A stretch of DNA of 64,000 nucleotides from Morella rubra. Lineage: Eukaryota > Streptophyta > Magnoliopsida > Fagales > Myricaceae. The DNA is taken from positions 26,534,715-26,598,714 of the forward strand of contig CM025854.1 in assembly GCA_003952965.2 (NCBI GenBank). Direction: 5' to 3'. Both the position numbers and the translations under genes were made by a program. Below, piece after piece: positions 21,969 through 35,446 of this stretch. Under the pieces are notes generated by a model that was given only the letters and a program-made list of their open reading frames with translations, was not told where the DNA came from and searched no databases. Position 1 is the first letter of the stretch. Every line of letters begins with the position of its first letter.

Positions 21969-24900
21969 TCAAGATAAGATGACAAGTCCAAGATACAAGG
22001 ACGCGGAAAGAAACAAAAATGATAGAATTCCCCTGCAAGTTAGAACTCACCATAAGACTAATATAGAAGTGAACATTAACAATGTATCATTAAGACATCT
22101 AGATCCTAGACAATGATCCATTTTATGCTTGGGTATTCATGCTATAGGCATACTGTGACGCTCACCAAATTACTCCCCATCCAACCCCATTACAAGGGCA
22201 GGGGCAAACTTCTGCAAACTTCTCAGCATCGCTGGAGTTGACTCTTCGAGATATCAGATCATCATATATATCTGGGCCACCAAGATCTATATCAGATGGC
22301 TTTTCTAATTGAGTAAAATAACAGGATTGGATTATGAGTACATGAATATACCGTAAACTGAAAACAAACTGTTCATCACACCTGCAGTTTCCAAAATCAT
22401 ACGTAAGCCATTCCAGTGGAGGGATTAAATATTAAGAAGCAAATTCATGTCTGAAAAACTGAGAACTAACAGGATCAGAGTGTACCAATGAAGAGAATGA
22501 CATAGCGAAGGATACGGACTGTTGTTGTTTCTTGCAGAAGCCATACTATGGCAAGTAAAACAATGAATCCTGAGAGATTCAGATAGTATAATATCAATAA
22601 TGAGAGCATGCTAGACTGCCGATATCATTAAATCAAAAGTCCTTAGCAAGATCATGAAAGCACTCACCAATACAAAGTCCTCGAAGTGTCCACTTGTTGA
22701 ACAAATGCAATAGCAAGTAAGAGTTCAGAAATTTAATTCTTTAGAGGCGTATTTAAGGGGGAAAGAGGAAAGCAAACGAATAAACCAACCAACGAGTGGA
22801 GTTTGTAAATGAATTTGTATGTGGCATACAAAATAAAACTGCTGCAGCATTTATACCCATCTTACATTTTTGGCAATAAAGAGCACAACCAACAGAGCTA
22901 GTGCAAAACAACCAGCAGCAATTCTTGCAGAGAGGATATTTGTAGATGCCAGTATCAGGGCCATTCCCCAAAAAGATGAACCAAGATCTGGATGACAAAA
23001 AGTGTGCAATTTAGACAGACTATGGCCATCACTAGGAAGCAGCTTGTGTGAAATTGAAGATCACACAACGAACAGAGAATGTGACAAAAATTCAAAGGCA
23101 GAAAAAGTCCATTGGAGTAGACAGAATCCAATGTTTGAGTCTTTTCATGGATTAATATGAGAACAACTTTGAATGCATGACAATTTGGCACTACAAAGCA
23201 CTTCTATAGAGATGTAATGTTCCTTTGCCATATTCCATGTCAGATGTTAATATAAGTGGAGGGCCGTTAAGTTTAAAGTTCATGGAACGGTCCTTACCCA
23301 TAACACTTATGGCCAAAAGAGTTGGAATTTTAAAGGAAGAAAAAAGTTTTGTGCAAGGGAAATTCAGAAGACTTAGAAAGGAACTTTTCACTTGGGGGAT
23401 ATCTAAGGGGGCTGGAATGCAATTTTGTGAGCATTCTGGGGCATTTCTTGTAATTATGGGTCCTACAATGGATGCGAATTACATGTTTTTGATTCCCTAG
23501 GGTTAGCAAATAACCTATGACTAATTATTGCTTTAAGAAAGGTCACAAATTTTGGGTAGAAAGATATTTTTGAGCTTGCTCTGTTTTACCACTCCTATCT
23601 TCTCTTTCCATTCATTTTCTTTCCCTCCTTAGCCTAGTTGTTGGGTTGACATCTCTCTTCCTCCCTCGCTTTAGTCTTCTCTTCCTATTGCTTTCTCTAA
23701 AGTGACCATCCGCCCTCTAGGTAACGTCGCACAGAGTTGCAGACAATAGGCTGCCTGAAGCACAACTTGAACGTGTCCTGAACTCCACATTGGGGTATCT
23801 ACTAGAAAAAGTGTGATTCTCAATAAAGAGGCGGCAGAAGGGAGATATAACTCTATGCACATGTGCTTACACTCCACAGAGAGACTCAAAACAACACTCT
23901 GTTTCTTGTCCTATTAATGCCTCTATCAATGTCCACACAACATAGCGTGAGCAATAAGATACTTGCTAGGAGGGATGACCAGAATATTACATCCCGCAGG
24001 CAAGATCACCCAATAAGCTCCACCACGTGTTCGTGTTACCCCACCCTCATTTGCATGAACCTCCATCCCTTCCACCTGCGTGTTAATTACATCATAATAC
24101 AATGATTGAGCATACTCCAGAACAGAAAGCCAGATAATAGTCAAGTTTCTTGCAATAGCATTTAGAATTTTAATGGAAGCTAGACTTAAAATATTAATTT
24201 ATATCTCAACTTGTTCATGCATCACGATGAGGCACTAATCGTTGTTAAAATTGATACAGGAACTTCTTAAGAGTCCCAATTCATAGGTTTAAAAACTGGC
24301 GGAGTGAACTTCCAGAATGGAGATATTTAATGAATTTCGATGGAAGTTAAGCCAAAAAATCTGGTCCCAGAAAACTTAAAAGTTGAATGAGGCAATATGG
24401 ACAAGAACGAGAATATCTCGAACCCATCTGTACTGTAGAAACACTGGTACACAAACCAAAAACTCCACAATGATCACTAGAGAACTCGAAAAATAAAATC
24501 TATGTTATTTCCCATAACGAGTGGTGTAGCTTTTGCTGAATGTAAACGGGTAGGAAGGTAGCACCCTGCAGGTGCACTGGGTCCTGGCGGTAGGGGTGCG
24601 TGTAATCAGGCATAATAAGAGTACAAGTCTGGATAGAAATGCTTTTTCTAGGTGTGTTGGGTCTATTGCTTACACAGGCAAGTTTTTATAGACTGGTTTT
24701 GAAACAGAAATCTAGAAGAAAGTCCATGGAGCATTCAGACTCTTGGCAAATGCAGGGCTGATAGATTTTCATAACTGGGCTGGAAAGTGAGATGGACAGT
24801 TAATGATTGCAGAAGAGAAGAAATTCAACTATTAAGGTGCCTTTGCTTTCCACAAGTCATCAGCATAAATGACAAAAAGAAACTTTGAAATAACTTTCTA

Positions 24901-27335
24901 CTGGAATGTACTAATGTACTGGCCTTTTTTTTTTTAACTTTTTGTTCTCTTTCCTGAAATCTTATTCATCCACACTATTGGAGCATCTCAGAATGAAACA
25001 CTCAGGCAGCAAGACTTGAAGGATACTGCTTCAAAAGGAAACTTTTGTTTAGCTGGGGGGATTAACTGTTAAGGCTAGTATGTTCCAGTTCAAAAGAAGG
25101 CTGGGCAGCAAGTACAGCGAACCTCCTAAGGCATGTTGATAACAAACTAATGGTTTATATGTAGAGGTTATAGACACTTGGCATAGGCTAACGGAAACCA
25201 ACAAGGGAGCCGCTTTTTGAGATCTGTGTAGCCAGAAACGTTTATTTGAGTTCTCCAGTTTTAGTAGCTTGGTTTTGCAAATTGCCAAGCAGAGAGCCAC
25301 CAAGGGGGTTTTTTTTCTCTTTTGCTAAGATAATTAAGGTGTTAAGTGCAAAGTCAGTCTCAATTGCCAACTCCATTTATGCCAAAGCAATTGCTAGCAA
25401 CCCAAGTCTGCTACTCTGAAATTGAGGACCCGAGTCATTTTTGCGGCTAGCTGAGAGCTCTGATCTTTGTGCATATAAGCATGCGCACAAAGAGAGAAAT
25501 GCAGCTCTTTCCTTTTCACTTTTTGGAACTTTTCTACTACATAGGATGTCTTCCACGAAAAAAGAGCAAGGTATAGAGGAGTGAGGCCTTGATCGTAAAG
25601 AGAAAAAACAGATATATCTATTACAAATAGTAAGTTTATCTCACGACCAAGAAACAGACAGCATTGATAACATAGTAGCCAAGGGAACACTAGCTCCATC
25701 CTTATTCCCTGGCTTAAAGTTGTGAACAAATAAACCAATGACACCATTTGATTGTGCTTAGACTCTGACCAAGTGAAAACTACAATGATGATCAACAACT
25801 TTTAGCTGTAGAAGAAACCCAAGATATTTAATCCAAGGAATCAAAAGACATTTGTGTACTGTACTCTCAGAAACACTTCAAAGCCAAAGATCTATAGCTA
25901 ACTAACAAAAATTTACTGAATACATTTCTAAAACAATTTTGAGGCAAACTCAAAAGTAGTAGGTTAGATAATTTATGATTATCAGAACACTATCATTCAT
26001 TGGTATTACACTAGAGTGCTTATTAGAATTTGAGCGAATAGATAAATATTTGTTTAAGTGAGGTCTCAGTATTAGTCAAGCTATTTGATCATAGCATTGA
26101 AGCATCAAAGTTTTAGAAAGAGCTTTTTACCTGGCCACACGTGAGTTTGCAAGCAATTGCATGACTTGCTTCATGCAGGAACACTGTGATGAGCTTAAAG
26201 GGTGTCAACAGTACGGTTCTCCATAACTATAACCATAGAAACAAAACTTCTGCATCAATTATTGGTGCACAGAAGAAATCCCAGCTCATCTATGATCAAT
26301 GAGAATAGTGAATATAAGAGCTTCTTTTTCTGCAGGATTACACTATTACATATACTCTAAGAATTTATAGGGTTGAATCCACTAAACACATTTTTGAAAG
26401 TCAAACTCAAATTACATTAAGCGATCTTTGTCATCGTGCTCTTTATTCTCAACCCTATACCTGTATCAGCCTATTAGGTCACAGGACAGCCAATATCTCT
26501 TCTCCATAATTGCAAGCACTATCTCGCCTTTCCCTTACCTGAAATTGCCTTTGTTATCAACCTCAGAGATCTTTAAAGCATCACAGGTACCGGGTACGCC
26601 TGACCCAACCCCCGGAGTAACTTCTTCTCATGTTGTCCTTTATGAGATCCCGCCAACTTCTAACAATGCTCATTTACTGCTCTGTTTGCCTACTGATGAC
26701 TACGATGATTTAAAGCTAATTGAGAATACATTCTCAAGTCCTATCCAAAACCAATTCATGGTTGAGCATGACTACATCCGTTACCCAATAAAGATATAAT
26801 TCTAAACAATTATCTTCTGATTGTCAAATTATAGCCCCGTCATTCCACAAACGAATTAACAAAATACCCCCAACAAATATTCCAAACCACCCCAAAAAAG
26901 AAATCTTGCACTTTAATATCATTATCCAAAACCATTCCCAGCGATGGGGAATTCAAATTCCAAATCCACAAAGCCACAAGAAAAAGTGAAAACCAACCCA
27001 ACATGCTCAATTTGTCTACTAGAAAACATACGCGAAAACCAATCTCTGAATCCTTGAGATTTCCCTCAATCAAGCCCAGTGCAACTATTTGGCTCAGTTG
27101 ACTGGAGCTTTCTATTCTTCCAAAAGAAAAAACAAGTACAAAAGATAAAAATCCGAAACTTTCTCTTCTGCTTTTATCGGGAACCAAAGAACGCCTCAAC
27201 CAAGTAATGAAAAACCAAAAAGAGAACGAGTGAAAGGAAACTTACCGCGAGGATTACAACGGTGAAGACACCGAGAGTGACCAAGAACGCGACCTGGTCG
27301 TGATTGCAACAGTTCTTGAGCTCCCAATTGGGCAT
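21969..27335 (-). CDS. Peptidase M50B-like membrane protein, nine exons
   Basis: Minus-strand model: 27335-27246, 26226-26131, 24075-23991, 22987-22866, 22692-22668, 22569-22486, 22381-22352, 22271-22166, 22032-21969. Phases agree and give 233 residues. The start is MPNWELKNCCNHDQ. HEASH at residues 48-52 is the zinc-metalloprotease HExxH motif at the end of a hydrophobic stretch, followed by VEGMEVHANEGGVTRTRGGA, LPAGYLGSSFWG (87-98) and several further membrane segments, then the cysteine-rich CPCPCNGVGWG and a hydrophobic C-terminus. M50B-like proteins (site-2-protease fold) cut inside membranes; the substrate of the plant group is not known to me. Introns 2 and 3 (2.06 and 1.0 kb) contain ORFs that are not genes. 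Two exons are only 25 and 30 bases. Confidence 0.9.
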
Positions 27336-30075
27336 TATGTATGCCTCTATCTCTTTGCTTCGACTAAGCTAACGAAGTGATTTCCGGGCTTAATCCACCC
27401 AGAGAACCCTAGACAGCGAGTTTGATCTTGGAATCAGGGTGTTTCGGGGCTAAGGGAGTAAGAAAAAATCTAGGCACAGAAGGACAGGAGAAACTGCCGA
27501 GAAAGTGGGTTCTTTGAGTTGGTCTTGGCTTTCTACGTTAGAAGTTAGAAAGTTGCAGTTAGGAGAACGTCAATGGCCCAATTGCGTGTGGGAGTAAAGT
27601 TTCGAACTTTTTTCTTGCTTTATCGTTTTACTGTTTTCTGTAGCTTAGCTGTCCCATGGGGATTCGTGATTGGGTAAATTGGCTTTGCAGGATCTTTGTC
27701 TGTTGGCTTCAGAGCTGGTAAGTGGGCTTAAGAAATATCCACGGCGGCTTTGTTTTTGCAGCATGCTTGGTTGCTTACCAATTGAAACTCGCAAGTTCAG
27801 CAGTTGATGAATAGTCGTGACTATATGGGCGTTCTACGGCCAAACCTAATAAAAAAATCGAAAAAATAAGAGAGAGAAACGGAGCATAGGTCAAAGGAAA
27901 GTTAGAAAATTGGATTATGAATTACCCTATAAAATTCTATTAGGGAAAGTAAATGATCCTGCAAATTTTCTGAAAAAATTTTCAGTCTCGGGGACCGCGA
28001 CCCACTGGATTAATATGGAGGTTGTCCCTTGAAAAATTTGAGTCCTGTTCAAATGAATAAACTTCATTTAGCTCATTAGCATTTAGGAATCTTACCCAAA
28101 AAAAAAACTTATATCTTAATTTTAAATTAATGATAGGAATCTTAACGGCATCAATGTCAAAGATTCGAAATGATTGCTGCGTGGACCATTACTGATGAAG
28201 ACAAATTTAGGTGGGTTTAAGAATCTCGTTATATGTCATAGAGACCGGACATCTTGCCCAAAAACTAATCCTACAACCCCAAGATAATTGCTCAATCGTT
28301 CACATGGATGCCACGAAAAACTTTACATCACACGTCTCTAAGGTCTTCCCTCCCAAGTCTAAAGCGTTCCGCTCATCGCTCGCCAACCGATGCCAGCTAT
28401 TCATCTCTTGTCCTATATACCTTTTTATTTTTATTTAATTTTTTTGTTTTATGTTTTTACAAATCATCTTCAAAAAGCCAATCTCAACTTTACTGTAGGC
28501 GTGTAGCCCATTCTCGCATCTTCTCTCTTCTAGAAATGTCCTGGCTATTCTTCGGGGTGGTCTTTTCTTGCTCTTTTCCTCGCTGTGTTCATGGTTTCTG
28601 TCCATCGGTTCGGTTCGACTGGGTTATCACTCCAAGATGGCGTCGCCATATACAACTGCAGCCCACGAATTTGGAGCTAAGTCCAAATGTAAAACAACTT
28701 GAAAATTCCCATGAATTGGAGAGAAAAAAAGAAGTCCCATGAAAATTCCTATTCGGAGAAAAAAACCCAAACGATCCTTTTTGCATGTATTCTAAAATTT
28801 TAATCTAATAAAATAATTTTTCTATCCTTGTATATCATCTATTTCTATTATAATAAATATAAAAATTTATTCAATTATTTTTATTTTTATTTTTTACAAA
28901 TTTTTATAAACTAAAATTTTGACATCGCAAGATTTTGGTCCGCAACACCTAAAAAAATATTATATAATTTACAATATGATGAACACCATGCAACCCTCAA
29001 TATGAATCTCCAACTTTTCAATCTAGAACGGGGCACGAGTTGAATCAATAATTTTGGCCCTTTTCTCTTCCCGAGCAAATAATCTATCAACGAGAAGCTT
29101 TCACCTGCTACACGCGGCTTTAGTGTGACCGAACCCCCACGGCCCCACCCATAGTTTCGAGACTCATCGAAAAAGCCGAGGAAAGATGCACGTAATTCTA
29201 TTGTCATTGGACAGCACGTGTCACACAAGACCCATCTTTTTAAGTCAAGCCCATGTGACAAGTAGCTCTCCCTGCCAAATGTGGACTCCATTGCCTTTAC
29301 TCCTCCATAGACTCTGACATTGCTCTTCTCCGTTGCTCGTTAGACGGAGAATGGGTGAGAGCTGGGGGACGAGATAGTTTGGATTTTGGTCACCGGCTGG
29401 GTTGGAAGAAGAGGAAGAGGATGGCGGGTGGTGCTTATGAATGATGCATGGAGATCGAGCATCTCTTTTGTTTCTCCTGGTTAATCAAAAAATCGCAATA
29501 GAAGAATTCTCGCCGGAACAGTACAATCATGTGAGAGAGGTACGTGAACGTTAAATGAGTAAATTCATCAGGTTTAACAAAAGATTTGACGTGTCACAAC
29601 TCTAATGGGTAAGGGGTCGATTGTTTGGAAATTAAAAGTTCAGAGAGCAACGAGGTTGTTCGGTTGTGGTGTTTTTTAAGAATTTTTTGTGTTTTGAGAA
29701 TTTTTAAGTGATGTTAATTTTATTAGTATGCGTGTTTTAGTTATTTTTATGTAGTGTTAAAAATGATGTTCGGTAGTAGAATATTTTGTATTCTGATAAT
29801 TAAAAAAATGAGGATTTTTTTTGACCGAACGTCTTAAAATGATACACAGCCCAATTTGTTGTGACTTGACCTTGCAAATACTGGGAGCTGGCATTGCGTT
29901 GGCCCAGTCGTCTCGTCGTGACTGGAACGGCAGCTGTCCATCTTTTGAAAATTCTACCCTTCTCCCAAAACTTTGGTCAAAAAGTCTAGGAGTTTTATTA
30001 TTATGATTGATTAACAACTGAAGAATCAAACTTCTCCTCTCTTTTCTTTCGTTTTTTCTATCCCCCTCTTCGAAT
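27336..30075. other. Spacer between M50B gene and receptor-kinase array
   Basis: The M50B gene (leftward) and the first receptor kinase (rightward) are divergent, so promoters of both lie here. AT-rich DNA with a MITE at about 29655-29834. ORFs at 28308-28742 and 29757-30215 look like chance frames. Confidence 0.65.
29655..29834. mobile_element. MITE of the same family as 8814-9001
   Basis: In reverse orientation it matches the 8814-9001 element nearly end to end, including the cores TGATGTTAATTTTATTAG, TATGCGTGTT, TTATTTTTATGTAGTG and TTAAAAATGATGTT. Ends are GTTCGGT and its complement ACCGAAC. It lies about 240 bases upstream of the first receptor-kinase start codon. Target duplication not evident. 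Confidence 0.8.
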
Positions 30076-32478
30076 ATGAAACTCCCTCTCCACCCAGCCA
30101 TCACCTTGTCCTTGTTGATAATATCCATAATCTTAATCCACTTTCCATCATCTCTGTACGCCATTGGAAAGGAGCAATACGGCAACTGCAGCGCACCATC
30201 TAAATGTGGAGGCATGAACCTCAGTTATCCGTTCTGGGGTCCAAATCGACCAAACTACTGTGGTCACCCAGATTTCCAGTTGAACTGCAGCGGGGACGCC
30301 CTACAGATCAGGATCACAACCCTGAATTATCGAGTCCTTGCAATCAATTACTCGTCCCGAACTCTCAAGTTGGCTAGAGCGGATTACTGGAAGACGATTT
30401 ATCCCACTCAGATCGTTGATACCACGATAAACACCACCATCTTTTCTTATGCTTCAGACACTACGCACCTAAAGCTCTACTATGATTGCCCAGTTACCAA
30501 TCAATTTGATTGCCCGGTGAACAATACCGATTTTACCAGTTTCTATGTGAACGCCTCGGCCGTGAACTCATCATTGGATATGTGCAAGTACAACGTTGGA
30601 GTTCCAGTTGTGCTATCAGCAGCTCAAACTGTAGCGGGCAAGTTAACTGAAGCTGCACTTATTCAAGCTATCGATGGTGGCTTCACGTTGAGGTGGAGTG
30701 CAGATGATGCTATGTGCGAGAATTGTCAGAAGTCCAGTGGGAGGTGTGGGTTCGACACAATCAAGAATTCTTTCGCTTGCCATTGTGCAGATGGGAACTC
30801 CGATCCGTTCAAGTGTGGATCACCGAGTAAGTATCCATTTTAATTTGCTGTTATTGTCTCCCATCAATATGTATAATTTAGAAAAAAAAAAAATTCTTGG
30901 TAGTTCTTGTTTTTGGTTGCATTTGGATTGTCTCTCACTTTGCATTATGGTTGTCGTGAGATTCTGGGACAGTCGTGAAAGTAACTCAAACCATGTTGTA
31001 GGTCCTGAACTTTAATTTCTTTGGCGTCTCAGTTTATGTTGCTAGGAGCCCCATCTCTGCTTACTCTGTTTTTCCGCATCCATTTTAGTGGTAACATTGT
31101 CCTCGGCAAGCATATTTATAAACAAAAAAGAATTGTCCTCGTACGAAGTAAGTTTTTTTACTGTCTCTGTGTTCTTGTGGCAGAAGCATTTTGGAAGCGC
31201 AACTGGCAGCTTATTATTGCCATTGGTACGACGATCAATATCCTATTGAAAAGTCATTATCTTTTCTTCTTTTCTTCCCTTCTCTTTGTTTTGAACCTGA
31301 AGGGAATACTGAACTCAAGGCATTCTTTGCGCGCAGGCATTCCGGGATTGGGGGCTTTAGTAACCTCTTTTGTAGTTATCTGCAGTCTCAAGAGAGGACA
31401 CTTGTCGACTGAATCAATTATCATCAGGAGAAAAGATGCAAAGAAGGACCAGATCAATGCAGATGAAATTATGAGGAATTATGGATCAGTAGCCCCAAAG
31501 CGATATACTTACTCAGATGTGAAGAGGCTGACCAACTCATTCAAAGATAAAATAGGACAAGGAGGATATGGCGCTGTATATAAAGGGAAGCTACCTGACG
31601 GGCGCATCGTGGCAGTGAAAGTCCTGAGCGAGTCCAAAGGTAATGGAGAAGATTTCATCAACGAAGTGGCTAGCATTAGTCGGACATCGCATGTGAATGT
31701 TGTCGCTCTTTTGGGGTTTTGCTACCAGAAGAGTAAAAGAGCTATAATCTATGAGTTCGTTTCCAATGGATCGCTTGATAAGTTCATATACGCCAAAGAA
31801 TCTTCAGCTGCTCACTTGGACAACCAGACCATGTTCGAAATTGCTATCGGTGTTGCCCGAGGACTAGAGTACTTACACCGTGGTTGTCGGACAAGAATTT
31901 TGCACTTCGACATAAAACCTCAAAACATTCTTTTGGATGAGGAAATGTGCCCAAAGATTTCAGATTTTGGCCTTGCTAAACTATGCAAAACCAAAGAGAG
32001 CATTGTGTCGATGATGGGAATAAGAGGAACGGCAGGATATATCGCGCCAGAAGTATTCAGTCGCAACTTTGGTGGAGTCTCTCACAAGTCCGACGTTTAC
32101 AGCTACGGAATGTTGGTTCTCGAAATGGTTGGAGAAAGAAAAATTTCCTATAATGGAGTCTCTCATAGCAGTGAAATGTATTTCCCACGAGGCATTTACA
32201 GAAAACTTGAGCAAGGCGAAAGGTTTGGTACCTTTGAGGACACGACAGAGGAGGAAGAAGATATAGTAAAAAAGATGGTAATAGTGAGTTTGTGGTGCAT
32301 ACAGACCAATCCTTTGGATCGACCATCAATGGACAGAGTGATAGAGATGTTAGAAGGTACGCTTCAATCTTTACAAGTTCCACCAAAACCTTTCCTAGGT
32401 GCACCAGCAAGTTTACCTCTAGATTCTTCCAACTCTTCTGTAAGTAATCATGCCTTTGAGTTGGAGCCAGAGCTGTAA
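30076..32478 (+). CDS. LRK10L-type receptor-like kinase 1 (intact)
   Basis: Model: 30076-30826, 31184-31225, 31337-32478, 644 residues, GT..AG introns, phases consistent. Signal peptide about 1-29; cysteine-rich GUB_WAK_bind domain ([29 protein letters not shown]); WAK_assoc C-terminal part ending [13 protein letters not shown] and CHCADG; membrane segment about 255-283; kinase domain from about 335. Kinase motifs: glycine loop GQGGYG (338-343), lysine in AVKVL (359), HFDIKPQN in place of HRD, DFG, and YIAPEVF. The missing R before the catalytic D makes it a non-RD kinase, usual in this family. It probably senses cell-wall or pathogen signals at the plasma membrane (inference). First of three tandem paralogs and the only undamaged one. 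Confidence 0.9.
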
Positions 32479-35446
32479 TTGTGAAGACTTTGCTATAACA
32501 TGCCTTTGAGTTCTGAAACATTTCTCCCAGCAAAGAAAGAAGGAATTCAAAAGCTCTCCATGCGATTGAAAACCCTTTACAAAAAACGGTTTCCTTACGG
32601 AGTGGCTGTGATGCGTATCTACAGATAGTTAAATTGTGATTGAGAATTAAATTAAGGCCGGACTTTGATGCGTTGAATTTTTAACTGCAACGGTACGTTT
32701 TGAACTTGGTCAGGGTGATGAATGAGACTAATTCCTCCTTTTTTCTTTTATACCAATTTCTTTTAAGATACATTCATAAGCTATTATCATCGATTGATGG
32801 TGGAGTCCAGACGGGGTTCCAACTAATTCCGTGATAAACCATATATATTTTCAAGTTCTAAGAGCGTAACCCATTAGTCATATAATTTGTAAAACGTAGA
32901 AACGATTATCTTAATCCCTTAGTCGACCCTACGCCATGACAGTAAAAAGTTTCTCTAAACCAGCAAATGAAAGAAGAGAGACACGGCGATTGATATGCAG
33001 TGGTCGGGACACCAGCTCAAGGATCCGACTTGTGTTTATATTGCTGAACAGTGTCAGAAAACGCGGAAACGGAGACAATTATTTATGAGCTATCTTTGAC
33101 TTGTTTTTGCTCATGTTCGACGGATTGCGATTTGTAATGTGGGAGTCTTTGTTTGGCAAAATTTCGAAAAATATTTTTAAAATTTTAAGAATTTTTATTT
33201 TATTAAATTTATTAGAGTTTATAAAAAATAAAATAAATACCTATAAAAATTAAAAATTTTAAAATATATTTATTTTGTTAGAAATTTTCATACAGGACCC
33301 ACCATATATGCTCGCCTTATTAGCGCTCGTAATTGACGGGTCGTAAGCTTCACTGTTGAAGGGGTCAAGGGGGCTATTTCATATAGAGCTGCGGCTGTGG
33401 AATTAGTCTCAGACAAGATTGTGGAATTTGCCAAGATGGGAGAGCCTCTTTCTACTGGACCGAGACTGGATCATTAACAGAGAGAACTTTCCACCTAAAT
33501 GCAGAAAATATTAGATTGGGCATTGTCTTATTTTTTTCTAGCTAGCATTCTGCGTGTGAGCGGGGGTGGGGTGGGGGCTTTGTGAGGTGTAGGGGAGAGG
33601 AAAGTATAGACCCTCTCTCTAGCTACGCTGCTTTCAGCTTTCGAGTCTCAAGTTCGAGGCAGAAGAAGAGTACTTTTTTTTTTTTTTTTTCCCCTGGTAC
33701 AGCAGAAGAGAAGAAGAGTACTTGCAGCATCAAAAAAAGCAAAGATTTCCCCTTTCTCTAGCTAAACAAACACGAGTGCTTTTGCTTGCCAAAATGACAT
33801 ATAAAAGTTTCAGCTACCAAAATGAAGAGATGGAGACCAGAGAGGGTCACTCCTCGCTTTTATCCGGATTTAGGAAAGCCTCAGTTTCACAATTTGTGGC
33901 TGAACGGCTGAACCCCAAGTGCTTGCAGAAGTTCTAGCAACTTACCAAAAAAAAAAAAAAAAAACAGGGTTACATAACTATTTAGTCCCTGGTTTTGATC
34001 TATTTTAATAAATAGTTTTTGAATTTTTAAATTGATTATAAAGGTCTTTGAGTTTGCAATTTTTATCAAACAAGTCTTTTTGTTAAACTTTTATGTATAA
34101 AGGTAACTATTCACACGCTAGTTCTAATACACATATCAATCAAAACTAAAATCATAATTTTTCTAAGTTTTTTCCGTAATTTTTTATTTTTTAAAATGAC
34201 AAAACAAAGTAAATTATTTTAATTATTTTAAAAAAAAAAATTTTAAAAATTATAAGTCACATTATTTTAGATTTTAGATTAGATTGAAATTGACGTGTGA
34301 ATCATTAATTTTGAGAATAAAATTTTAAGAGAATGATTTTTTGATAAAAATTATAAATTCAATGATCTCAACCATAAAATTAAAAATCAAAGAATGATTT
34401 ATTAGAAAGGATAAAAACCTACTGATGAAATGAGTACCTAAAAAAAAAATTGGTTGCCAGTCTCAGTTTGTGTGGGGTCTTTGTCATCAATATATAGAAG
34501 AAAAAAAAGTATAATTTTCGTTCACCGACCTGTGGTACTCACGTTTGCACCACAAAATATGAATTTTGTAATATTTCACTGCTCTTGTACACTTTGTTGC
34601 TTCCGGTGTTATTTTAGACAAAAATTGATATTTTGCGTCAGTGACTTTACTCTACTCAAAATATAACATAAAATTGTTTTTCGCTCTATGCGAAATACTT
34701 ATCTACCTAACGGCATTTATTATACGGAAGTTTGGTAAAGTGGGTCTCAGTCTATACAATTTTGTATATTTTAGAAGAAAAAAGGGAATTCATCTGGTCA
34801 AATTAGCAGCAAAATCAAAAGAAACACCAATCTCATGAATCTCGAAGAGGATTGAGTCATAAGTACTTCATAATTTATCTTTTAACTCGGGCTATGCCGA
34901 TGTTGTCTATAGTTGAGATTGAAATGCTTTTTTGTACCACAAAAACAAAAGGTATAGTACAGAAAATTCAACGAACACGCTACAGGTTTCTGCAGAAAAA
35001 ACTAGCTTGCTATTGCTTCTTTTCGTGCCTCTCCCTCCCATCCCTCTATATTCTCACAGCATTTTCTATGGAAGAAGCAATCGAATAAAAAGGGGACTAG
35101 TTTCAAGACGTTCATTGTTGGGACTGACAAATAAGTTTTAGCAAAAGGTTTTCGTCCGCCATAAATCCAAGTTGTAAGAAGTGTTTTGGACTATTCCACT
35201 ATTTGTGATTCTTTTTTTTGTAAGGGTAGGCCACAAAAGTACAAAAAGAATAATAAAAACTTAATCCGCTTACCGTGGATTGACCGGCATCCGTCCACGT
35301 TCCAAGAATCATCTCCATGAAAAATCCCAATAATCAAAGACCTCTAAGTTCATTCCGACGGTTGTTAGAATTGAAAGCTATACCACCTTACTCTTCTCTT
35401 TTCTTTTCTTTCGGATTACTTCTAATCTCTCAATCTCTATCTGAAA
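32479..35446. other. Spacer between receptor kinases 1 and 2
   Basis: AT-rich DNA, no gene supported. Holds a fold-back element (about 33965-34435) and AT-rich sequence near 33160-33295 that may be another inverted-repeat element. The ~150 bases before 35447 closely match the leader upstream of receptor kinase 3 (about 39555-39637). Confidence 0.65.
33965..34435. mobile_element. Fold-back MITE, ~470 bp
   Basis: The left arm (TTTTAATAAATAGTTTTTGA ... AATTTTTATCAAACAAG) reappears as an imperfect reverse complement at the right (TTTCTAATAAATCATTCTTTG ... AATTTTTATCAAAAAA). Arms are roughly 150 bases or more; the middle is A/T tracts. No coding capacity and no target duplication resolved. Confidence 0.6.

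Noticed and set aside
26428..26799. 123-residue plus-strand ORF inside M50B intron 1
   Set aside because: No recognisable domain, lies in an intron on the opposite strand, and composition resembles surrounding non-coding DNA.
31981..32533. Minus-strand ORFs over the receptor-kinase exon
   Set aside because: Antisense shadows of a clear kinase-coding exon.
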